A stretch of DNA of 12,229 nt, taken from contig JAJYYW010000007.1 in assembly GCA_021800575.1 (NCBI GenBank), forward strand, positions 1 through 12,229. Reading direction: 5' to 3'. How positions within the stretch are numbered: position 1 is the first letter of the stretch; each line of letters opens with the position of its first letter. The translations under genes and the position numbers were made by a program. The notes beneath the pieces are model-generated. The model saw only the letters and a program-made list of their open reading frames with translations, had not been told where the DNA came from and searched no databases. Of the stretch, positions 6,796 to 12,229 are shown piece by piece. Source of the DNA: a bacterium (GTDB taxonomy: Bacteria > JAMCPX01).

Positions 6796-8763
6796 ATGAA
6801 AAAGGTTCTGAGTATAACGGGGGGATTATTGTTCTGTATCAGTACAGCAGTATATGCCGCCTCGCCGATGGGACCAGCCCTGCAGGGTGAAACGGGACTC
6901 ATCAGGGTCATATCCGCTGAGAGTCTGCCGCAGACAGGCGCAATGTTCGGGGTGAACGGTCTCTATTTCCGTGACACGGACCTGCTCAACACCGCGGGTG
7001 ATATCAACCAACGGATACAGGGGAATGTAAATCTGACCTACGGAGCGGCGAACTGGCTGGAATTATTCATCAACGGCATGAATGCTTCCCAGAGCATACA
7101 GAATACGGCGACCAACAAGGATGAGATGTACCAGACGCTCGGTGACCTCATCGGCGGATTCAAACTGAGCTTTCTTGCGTCCCCCGGTTTTGCCGTAGGA
7201 CTGGACGCATTCTCCCACCTGATGACGAGCCAGGACGCCCAGGGATATAAGTGGAGCGCATCGGACTTCGGAGCACGCCTGTTGTGGACCATCGATCTGG
7301 ATGCCTCGGAGGACGTTCCGTTCCGGTTCAACGTCAATGTCGGATACAAATGGGACCGTTCCCGCTTTCTCCTCCAGGCGCCGGACTATACGCTGGGTTC
7401 CTACACGTCCGTTGCGCAGATGTACTCCATCGGTATACCCCGCAGCGAGGAAGAGTACGCCCTCGGTATTTACCACGACGACCAGGTGATCGGCGCGGCA
7501 GACATCGAGCTGCCGGGTACCTATGCAACGCCGTTCATTCAGTATTATACCAACCAGCTTATCAACACGGGCAGGAATTCTTCACTGCCCCATCTCAAGT
7601 ACAATCAGTCCCCACAGTACGTTACCCCCGGGTTCAGGTTTACGCCCTCGAAAGGGCTTGCGATCGATGTTGCCGCGGATATCGGCCTGACCAAGGTCGA
7701 GTCCCTGCCGTCATCTATAACACCGGGAACGAACGTCAACGTGCGGTCTGTCCCGCTGTGGGACATCATTGTCGGTGCGAGCTACACGGTGCTGCCCGGA
7801 CAGACCGTCGTGATACAAAAGGTCCTGGCACCGCCGCCGCCGGAACAGGGTAAGGTTACGGGCGTTGTTCTCGACGATAAGACGGGCACGTCTATTTCCG
7901 GTGTTGTCATAAAGATTGCAAACTCTGATATGTCGGACATCATCACGGGAAACAGCGGTACATTTACCAGCTGTCCCCTGCCTTCAGGCCAAGTCCACCT
8001 CGACTTCGTCAAAGACGGTTACCAGCCTGCATCACTCGACGCGATGGTGGTTACCGGACAAACAACCAGCGAGGAAGTGGTCATGAAGAAGCTGACGCTG
8101 ATCGGCGCGGTCGGCGGCACGATCTCGGACACGACGGGGAAACCGCTGGCAGCGGTGATAACGTTCAACAACACGGCACTTCCTCCTGCCGCGACCGATC
8201 CCGCAACCGGTATCTACTTTGTGAAGCTGACGCCGGGCATCTATGAAATGACAGTTTCCGCCCAGGGCTATGTCGGACGGACCATGCAGGTGCAGATACA
8301 GAATATGATGAAAACCATCGTGAACCTGACGCTCGAACAGCGGCAGGCTGCCGCACCGCCGCCACCGCCGGTACCCGCAGCGGAGAAGAAACCGAGGGTC
8401 ATACTCGAGAAAGCCCAGAAGAAGATCGAGATCACCGAGGCCATACACTTCGAAACAGGTCGTGCAACGATACTGGAGGACTCGTACTCCCTGCTCAATG
8501 AAATTGCCCAAGTATTGCAGCAAAACCCGGATATCAGTGTTCGGATCGAAGGGTATACGGACAATGTCGGTTCTGCAACGTACAATCAGCGGCTATCCCA
8601 GCTCCGTGCGGAGAACGTCATGAAGTATTTGATTACAGCCGGTGTTGCACCGGACAGGCTGACGGCGAAAGGCTTCGGTATGCTGGATCCCATTGCATCG
8701 AATGCGACCGCGGCCGGACGTGCGAAAAACAGGCGGGTGGAGTTCACCATAACGAAGGAATAA
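6796..8763 (+). CDS. OmpA-family outer-membrane protein with two carboxypeptidase-regulatory-like modules
   Basis: A 655-residue envelope protein. Residues 1-21 are a Sec signal peptide with signal peptidase I site VYA/AS. Residues about 22-335 are rich in amphipathic beta strands (for example NLTYGAANWLELFING, FRFNVNVGYKWD, PLWDIIVGASYTVL) and probably form a membrane beta-barrel. After APPPPE at 345-350 come two Ig-like carboxypeptidase-regulatory/PEGA-style modules, about 352-430 and 434-513, each with a G.V.D..G....V strand pair and a GYQ or GYV turn. A proline hinge at 519-528 leads to the OmpA C-terminal domain, about 541-655, with HFETGRA, IEGYTDNVG and the residues matching the diaminopimelate-binding Asp and Arg of OmpA at D589 and R604. 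It therefore probably ties the outer membrane to peptidoglycan; a transport or solute-binding function for the barrel is possible but not shown. The start follows GAGGAGG, and its own promoter lies upstream. Confidence 0.92.
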   Translation: MKKVLSITGGLLFCISTAVYAASPMGPALQGETGLIRVISAESLPQTGAMFGVNGLYFRDTDLLNTAGDINQRIQGNVNLTYGAANWLELFINGMNASQSIQNTATNKDEMYQTLGDLIGGFKLSFLASPGFAVGLDAFSHLMTSQDAQGYKWSASDFGARLLWTIDLDASEDVPFRFNVNVGYKWDRSRFLLQAPDYTLGSYTSVAQMYSIGIPRSEEEYALGIYHDDQVIGAADIELPGTYATPFIQYYTNQLINTGRNSSLPHLKYNQSPQYVTPGFRFTPSKGLAIDVAADIGLTKVESLPSSITPGTNVNVRSVPLWDIIVGASYTVLPGQTVVIQKVLAPPPPEQGKVTGVVLDDKTGTSISGVVIKIANSDMSDIITGNSGTFTSCPLPSGQVHLDFVKDGYQPASLDAMVVTGQTTSEEVVMKKLTLIGAVGGTISDTTGKPLAAVITFNNTALPPAATDPATGIYFVKLTPGIYEMTVSAQGYVGRTMQVQIQNMMKTIVNLTLEQRQAAAPPPPPVPAAEKKPRVILEKAQKKIEITEAIHFETGRATILEDSYSLLNEIAQVLQQNPDISVRIEGYTDNVGSATYNQRLSQLRAENVMKYLITAGVAPDRLTAKGFGMLDPIASNATAAGRAKNRRVEFTITKE

Positions 8764-8834
8764 ACGTGACCAGGTGCAGGATGGATGGGATCCTCTCCGG
8801 TTTGAAGTGCCGTGAAGACTGGGAGTCCGGTGTT

Positions 8835-8870
8835 CCGGCCGGCAGGGTGTTTTTCCCCCGTACCGGCCGG
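8835..8870. terminator. Long GC-rich hairpin between the OmpA-family gene and the 68-codon gene
   Basis: CCGGCCGG at 8835-8842 recurs at 8863-8870; because the octamer is self-complementary the two copies can form an 8-bp stem around 20 bases, extended inside by GGG/CCC. No T-run follows on either strand, but the loop holds five T's. It may act as a terminator for the upstream gene or for the opposing minus-strand gene, or as a structure masking the start of the small gene, whose Shine-Dalgarno lies about 16 bases on. Function is uncertain. Confidence 0.4.
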
Positions 8871-8893
8871 GTATCGGGCCGGGATGAAGGCGT

Positions 8894-9100
8894 ATGAAAT
8901 TAGAAGGCGATGCACAGGGACTGGAAGAATTGAAACGGATCAAGGAAGAGAACCTGTTTTATTTGAAATTCATCATGAAAGAGGCGAAAAGCAATACGGA
9001 CAACGTCACGACATTTAAAGATAAAACAGGCAGGCAACGCTATAAGTTGTCGTACGATCCGGCGACGGATTCCTTTACCGTTTCATCTCTGGACGGTTAG
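8894..9100 (+). CDS. Small hypothetical protein, 68 residues
   Basis: I do not recognise this family. The ATG at 8894 has GAAGG four bases upstream (8886-8890). The product is charged and soluble, without signal peptide or membrane segment: a Lys/Glu-rich helical first half (EGDAQGLEELKRIKEEN, FIMKEAK) and a second half that looks like a beta hairpin (FKDKTGRQRYKLSYD, TDSFTVSS). The composition and clean helix/strand pattern look like a real protein, and its base composition is more AT-rich than the flanking genes. It may be read through from the OmpA-family gene if the hairpin before it does not stop transcription. Its last 26 bases overlap the end of the convergent 296-residue gene. It could still be a chance frame. 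Confidence 0.6.
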   Translation: MKLEGDAQGLEELKRIKEENLFYLKFIMKEAKSNTDNVTTFKDKTGRQRYKLSYDPATDSFTVSSLDG

Positions 9101-9965
9101 ACCTGGCCCGGTACAGCGCCCAATCGATGTCAAACGAGTATTCTTTCATGGTGTTCGTGAGAATGGTGGAGTACTCTTTTGATTCAAAATAGGATTTCAA
9201 ATCACGGGACAATGGAAGGATCAATTCTTCGGCCTTCCACTTGAAATACTCCCCGTCTTTGAGGTTCTTCACACAGCCGCCTGCGACGGCGTACGCTGCA
9301 TCGGCAAGTGTGTATTTTGACAGAGATTGCTCCAGCGCTTTGAGCACGCCGTGCATATAGGGATTGTAAAACTTGAACAGCTCGGAGTAGATGACGGCAT
9401 TATGGTAGTACTGGGGGAAATTCAGGATGCCGTCCTTACGCAGGTACGCGGCCACCTTGATCAACATATCCGCAACCTGGCGGGCTATGCCGAGGCCCGG
9501 ATACTGCTGGTCCGGAAGCTGAGGTTTTTCCGTGGTAAACCGGGAGAGCGGATTCTGCAGGATAAGCCACTCTATGACCATCATGTTGTAGGTCCCGTAC
9601 TTGAATGAGGGCAGGTACATGATCTTGGGCCTGAAAATACTTTCCGAGAGGATGATCTCGATGAGCAGATGGGACTTGTCCTTCTTGTCAAAGTAGACCC
9701 GCAGGATGTGGCGGTGGGGGTCATCGGTGTTGAGGTCGAGCAGGAGGTTGGTGAATCCCTTTTCGTTCAGTATCTGCGATATGTGCGATCGACGCAGAAC
9801 CTTATCCACCTCTTCTTTTGTGAACACCCCGAGATACAGGCTGTACCCCTTTTTTTCGTTCAACTGGCGCATGAGCTCGGTCTCTGAAAGGGAGAATTCA
9901 GAGTCTTCGAAAGAAATTTCCTGCACGGTCTTTAATCCTTTGAGAGGAATATGTGGTTTTTTCAT
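9075..9965 (-). CDS. Hypothetical protein of 296 residues, unrecognised family
   Basis: I could not assign a family. The protein is soluble, with no signal peptide or transmembrane segment. The N-terminal part (1 to about 140) mixes helices and strands, including YSLYLGVFTKEEVDKVLRRS, LLLDLNTDDPHRHILRVYFD and SHLLIEIILSESIFRPK, which reads like an alpha/beta sheet domain. The C-terminal part (about 155-296) is mostly helical and rich in aromatic residues, with GLGIARQVADMLIKVAAYLR, FPQYYHNAVIYSELFKFYNPYMHG and LADAAYAVAGGC. No known catalytic motif stands out; the His/Tyr-rich helix around FPQYYHNAVIY is a possible active or binding patch. The ATG at 9963-9965 is the only good start, with a close AGAGG upstream. 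It lies 96 bases downstream of the aldehyde dehydrogenase on the same strand, with a strong hairpin between, so expression could be separate. It converges on the 68-codon gene with a 26-base overlap. Confidence 0.82.
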   Translation of the reverse strand: MKKPHIPLKGLKTVQEISFEDSEFSLSETELMRQLNEKKGYSLYLGVFTKEEVDKVLRRSHISQILNEKGFTNLLLDLNTDDPHRHILRVYFDKKDKSHLLIEIILSESIFRPKIMYLPSFKYGTYNMMVIEWLILQNPLSRFTTEKPQLPDQQYPGLGIARQVADMLIKVAAYLRKDGILNFPQYYHNAVIYSELFKFYNPYMHGVLKALEQSLSKYTLADAAYAVAGGCVKNLKDGEYFKWKAEELILPLSRDLKSYFESKEYSTILTNTMKEYSFDIDWALYRARSNRPEMKR

Positions 9966-9975
9966 AGGCCTCTGA

Positions 9976-10008
9976 ACAGTAAGGGGCGGTTAATCCCCGC
10001 CCCGCTGT
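9976..10008 (-). terminator. Hairpin between the aldehyde dehydrogenase and the 296-residue gene
   Basis: GGGGCGG (9983-9989) pairs with CCGCCCC (9997-10003), and ACAG (9976-9979) with CTGT (10005-10008) outside it. It lies about 54 bases past the aldehyde dehydrogenase stop on the minus strand. No proper T-run follows in that direction, so it may be a partial terminator or attenuator. Its core, read on the minus strand, differs from the terminator at 605-625 by only two loop-proximal bases. Confidence 0.55.
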
Positions 10009-10061
10009 CCTTGTGTTTTTCAGGGTTCCCGGTTCTGTGCTCCGCGTCCACCGGTTTCATG

Positions 10062-11555
10062 CTAATCCAAAACCAGATCATACCAGAACTTGGCCTTTCT
10101 CGGCGCAACAGCCACGTGGATGTGCTTGACCTGCGTGTACTCATCAAAGCCGTAGGTGCCCAGTTCTCTCCCGACACCGCTTTGCTTATAACCCCCGAAC
10201 GGCGCTATGGCGTTCAGCAGGTGATAATCGTTGATCCAGACGGTGCCCGTTCTGATGGCCCTGGCGACCTCTATCGCGTGGGGGATATCGCTCGACCAGA
10301 CACCGCCCGCGAGTCCATACATGCTGTCGTTTGCAATCCGGATTGCCTCGTCAACGGTCTTGAACCGGATCACCGAAAGGACGGGTCCGAAGATCTCCTC
10401 CTGTGCGATCTTCATCTTGTTGTCAACATCGGTGAAGATCGTCGGCTCCACATAAAATCCCTTCTTCAGGTCCGCGGGCCGTTTTCCGCCAAGCACAAGC
10501 TTTGCCTTCTCATCGAGGCCGGCCTTGATGTATCCCTCGACGGTTTCCCGCTGTTTCGCAGAGACGACGGGCCCCATGGTCGTTTCATAGTCCATCTGGT
10601 ACCCGACCTTGATGCCCTTGGCGCGTGCTATGAGCTTATCCATGAACTTCTCGTAGATCTTTTCATCGACGAGCAGGCGGGTGCCGGACTCGCAGACCTG
10701 GCCTGCATGGAGGAATGTGCCGAACAATGCACCGTCCACCGCTTCGTCCAGCACGGCGTCGGACAGAATGATGTTTGCGGATTTTCCACCCAGCTCAAGC
10801 GTGACCTTTTTTACGGTCTTTGATGCCAGTTCCATGACGCGTCTTCCGACCTCGGTGGACCCCGTGAGAGCGACCTTGTCTATGAGGGGATTACTGGCGA
10901 GCTCTTCACCAACGACGCCGCCCGCGCCGGTAATGACGTTCACAACACCCGCAGGTATGCCCGCTTCCTCTATTATCTTCGCGAGTTCGAGTGCGGTCAG
11001 CGGTGTGTAGCTTGCCGGCTTCAGGATGACACAGTTGCCCGCGGCTATGGCGGGAGCTATTTTCCAGACCGCCATGAGCAGGGGGAAGTTCCACGGGATA
11101 ATCTGCCCGGCGACGCCGATGGGTTCCCGTACCACGAAGTTCCAGCTCACGGAGGGAAAGTTTATCCAGGGGAGGGGTTCAAAGAGGTCTTTTTTGTAGG
11201 CAAGTTCGGCAAAATGCCTGAAATGCTCGACGGCGAGAGGCGTATCTATCATGGAGGCTTTCCGCAGGGTTGCCCCGGAACTCATCGATTCTATCTCGGC
11301 CAGTTCGGTTTGTTTTGCTATGAGACCGTCGACAACCTTGAGCATCAGTTCGGAACGCTTTTTCTGTTCGAGCCGTGTCCATACCCCGCTGTCGAATGCC
11401 GTCCGTGCCGCTTTGACGGCGTCCCTGACGTCTTCCACACCCGCAGCAGGGACCTCGGCGACAATCTCTTCATTCCCCGGGTTTATGATGGACATCGTTT
11501 TGCCCGATTTTGCATCTACCCATTTACCGTTGATAAGCATCTGGTACTTCTTCAT
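10062..11555 (-). CDS. NAD(P)-dependent aldehyde dehydrogenase (betaine-aldehyde-dehydrogenase-like superfamily member)
   Basis: Oxidises an aldehyde to the carboxylic acid with NAD or NADP in the cytoplasm. The 497-residue length is typical of the ALDH superfamily. Catalytic residues are all in place: N156 in PWNFP (oxyanion), K179 in LKPASYTP, E254 in LELGGKSAN (general base) and the nucleophile C288 in GQVCESGTRL. TGSTEVGRR near 231 is the cofactor-binding turn and PFGGYKQSGVGRELG lies near the C-terminus. The closest style is the broad BADH/DhaS-like group with a WINDYH loop, which is not enough to name the substrate; alcohol- or aldehyde-oxidising metabolism is equally possible. The start is supported by AAGGAGG seven bases upstream of the ATG. 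It lies 76 bases after the MBL-fold gene on the same strand, with a TATAAT box in that gap suggesting its own promoter. Confidence 0.95.
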   Translation of the reverse strand: MKKYQMLINGKWVDAKSGKTMSIINPGNEEIVAEVPAAGVEDVRDAVKAARTAFDSGVWTRLEQKKRSELMLKVVDGLIAKQTELAEIESMSSGATLRKASMIDTPLAVEHFRHFAELAYKKDLFEPLPWINFPSVSWNFVVREPIGVAGQIIPWNFPLLMAVWKIAPAIAAGNCVILKPASYTPLTALELAKIIEEAGIPAGVVNVITGAGGVVGEELASNPLIDKVALTGSTEVGRRVMELASKTVKKVTLELGGKSANIILSDAVLDEAVDGALFGTFLHAGQVCESGTRLLVDEKIYEKFMDKLIARAKGIKVGYQMDYETTMGPVVSAKQRETVEGYIKAGLDEKAKLVLGGKRPADLKKGFYVEPTIFTDVDNKMKIAQEEIFGPVLSVIRFKTVDEAIRIANDSMYGLAGGVWSSDIPHAIEVARAIRTGTVWINDYHLLNAIAPFGGYKQSGVGRELGTYGFDEYTQVKHIHVAVAPRKAKFWYDLVLD

Positions 11556-11583
11556 TGTGAAACCTCCTTTTTAATATTCCGCG

Positions 11584-11589
11584 ATTATA
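11584..11589 (-). promoter_or_regulatory. Perfect TATAAT -10 box upstream of the aldehyde dehydrogenase
   Basis: On the minus strand TATAAT lies 28 bases before the aldehyde dehydrogenase ATG; predicted transcription start is near 11577. No recognisable -35 hexamer sits 16-18 bases upstream, where instead CGTAC and GTACG half-sites frame the area 11599-11621. This would suit an activator-dependent promoter, but chance is possible. Confidence 0.35.
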
Positions 11590-11631
11590 CCTGTTTCAGC
11601 GTACACATCTGTGCCGTACGATCCCTGGCGG

Positions 11632-12063
11632 TTATGCCTCCTGCACCAGTATCTCCACCGGTACCCCGGCCAGTTTTTTAAACCGCTCCGCAGCATCCCT
11701 GCCGGCGACATCGTTGAGCGTTCCCCAGTGCATGGGTATTGCCAGTTTCGGCTTTACAGCGCCGGCAATGTGGGCCGCGTTATCAGCATCGGAGGTATAC
11801 TTGCCGCCGACGGGCACCAGGAGTATGTCGGCGGTGAGGGCCTTCATCTCTTCGATAAACTCCGTGTCCCCCGTATGGTAGATGCTTTCGCCGTTCATGG
11901 TTATGATGAACCCGACGTTGCCGGCATCTTTCGGATGGAAGGGTTTTGCGGGGTTATATGCAGGCACCGCACGGATACCGACGTCCCCGATGGTCAGCGT
12001 GTCTCCGGGCCTGACCGTGCGGACGTTCCCGCTCACCTGTTTCTGCACGGATGACGTTGTCAC
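11632..12063 (-). CDS. UlaG-like metallo-beta-lactamase-fold hydrolase, N-terminal half disrupted
   Basis: The readable 143 residues, from a GTG at 12061-12063, match the C-terminal two thirds of the UlaG-like MBL-fold hydrolases: VRTVRPGDTLTIGDVGIRAVPAYN, then YHTGDTEF with a metal-binding Asp, LLVPVGGKYT and AIPMHWG with a late metal-ligand His. Members of this group are usually somewhat over 200 residues and carry HxHxDH near the N-terminus; that motif is absent here. The same frame continues upstream with clear family sequence (HLSVPDIKKIQKKDTVIV, codons back to about 12114), so GTG 12063 is not the natural start. Further upstream the motif region is scrambled and two stop codons interrupt the frame at 12169-12174. 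As it stands the product would lack part of its metal site and probably be inactive. Sequence error at a contig end is a serious alternative. It may be co-transcribed with the aldehyde dehydrogenase. Confidence 0.75.
   Translation of the reverse strand: MTTSSVQKQVSGNVRTVRPGDTLTIGDVGIRAVPAYNPAKPFHPKDAGNVGFIITMNGESIYHTGDTEFIEEMKALTADILLVPVGGKYTSDADNAAHIAGAVKPKLAIPMHWGTLNDVAGRDAAERFKKLAGVPVEILVQEA
11766..11805 (+). repeat. Direct repeat copy 1, inside the MBL-fold gene
   Basis: These 40 bases, which encode the GKYTSDADNAAH segment on the minus strand, recur at 12190-12229 with two mismatches (11768 against 12192 and 11796 against 12220). Confidence 0.85.
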
Positions 12064-12192
12064 GATGACGGTGTCCTTTTTCTGTATCTTTTTGATGTCC
12101 GGTACCGAGAGATGGAGAACGGGAGAGCGGCGTGCGGGGATGGTGTGTACCTCTCGGTGCGCGTCGTATCATTAAAAAGGATCGATGTACAG
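12064..12192 (-). pseudogene. Degenerate N-terminal remnant of the MBL-fold gene
   Basis: Read in the frame of the MBL gene, 12175-12192 encodes LYIDPF, the usual early strand of this family. Stops TAA (12172-12174) and TGA (12169-12171) follow, then 18 codons with no family match where HxHxDH is expected, and then HLSVPDIKKIQ. The distance between IDPF and HLS, 20 codons counting the stops, is what I recall as normal for the family, so the segment appears corrupted rather than deleted. Confidence 0.5.
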
Positions 12193-12229
12193 TGTGGGCC
12201 GCGTTATCAGCATCGGAGGGATACTTGCC
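12190..12229 (+). repeat. Direct repeat copy 2, at the window end
   Basis: 38 of 40 bases equal 11766-11805 in the same orientation, and the match runs to the last base of the window. On the minus strand it encodes GKYPSDADNAAH in a different frame from the broken gene, and joins directly to its N-terminal remnant, which is out of normal gene order. Confidence 0.85.

Noticed and set aside
9951..10823. A 290-codon plus-strand frame across the aldehyde dehydrogenase
   Set aside because: It mirrors the conserved dehydrogenase, and its start lies in the 296-residue gene region without a ribosome site.
12104..12158. An invertible segment bounded by ACCGAGAG and CTCTCGGT
   Set aside because: Inverting the 39 bases between the 8-bp arms on paper does not restore the HxHxDH motif or remove the two stops, so there is no support for programmed inversion.
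1..12229. tRNA or rRNA genes, CRISPR arrays, insertion sequences, phage or defence genes
   Set aside because: None seen: no tRNA-like T-loop or acceptor structures in the gaps, no regularly spaced repeats, and no transposase, integrase or defence-type protein in any convincing frame.

Overview
The window looks like part of a chromosome from a GC-moderate, Gram-negative anaerobe. Outer-membrane proteins (an OmpA-family protein with a signal peptide, and a C-terminal fragment that looks like an outer-membrane beta-barrel) show a diderm envelope. A ferredoxin-ASKHA corrinoid-activator-type protein and an S-adenosylhomocysteine hydrolase of the archaeal/thermophile sequence type point to an anaerobic, cobalamin-using lineage such as Nitrospirota/Thermodesulfovibrionia or a former deltaproteobacterial group. 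This placement is inference from protein style, not from a marker gene.

Layout from left to right. Positions 2-598 (+) hold the C-terminal end of a LamG-like/outer-membrane-barrel protein, closed by a strong intrinsic terminator. Next (+) is a RACo/RamA-like ATP-dependent corrinoid activator (740-2305). A small TPR-like two-transmembrane-helix protein lies on the opposite strand (2310-2720) and abuts its 3' end. Divergent from that is a YqgF/RuvX-family nuclease-fold protein (about 2793-3230). Then comes a tight methyl-cycle block: metK (3449-4606) overlaps ahcY (4603-5862) by 4 bases, and ahcY overlaps a TrmN6-type N6-adenine methyltransferase (5837-6610) by 26 bases. After a 185-base spacer with several inverted repeats and a good sigma70-type promoter comes a 655-residue OmpA-family protein (6796-8763) with a membrane part, two carboxypeptidase-regulatory-like modules and a peptidoglycan-binding OmpA domain. 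A 68-codon small gene follows (8894-9100).

The right third is on the minus strand: an unrecognised 296-residue soluble protein (9075-9965), an NAD(P)-dependent aldehyde dehydrogenase (10062-11555), and a UlaG-like metallo-beta-lactamase-fold hydrolase (11632-12063) whose N-terminal half is disrupted. Just beyond it the last 40 bases of the window repeat an internal piece of the same gene, which is either a real rearrangement or an assembly fault at a contig end.

How the genes fit together: MetK makes SAM, methyltransferases such as the co-transcribed TrmN6 homologue use it, and AhcY clears the SAH produced. The RACo-like protein could keep a cobalamin methyltransferase, for example a methionine synthase, in its active Co(I) state and so close the same cycle, but it sits in a separate transcription unit and this link is a hypothesis. 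No RNA genes, CRISPR arrays, insertion sequences or phage genes were seen. No gene-free gap exceeds about 220 bases. I see no clear evidence of a wholly new multi-gene system. The most unusual items are the broken MBL gene with its displaced repeat, the LamG/barrel fusion, the orphan 296-residue protein and the hairpin-rich intergenic regions.
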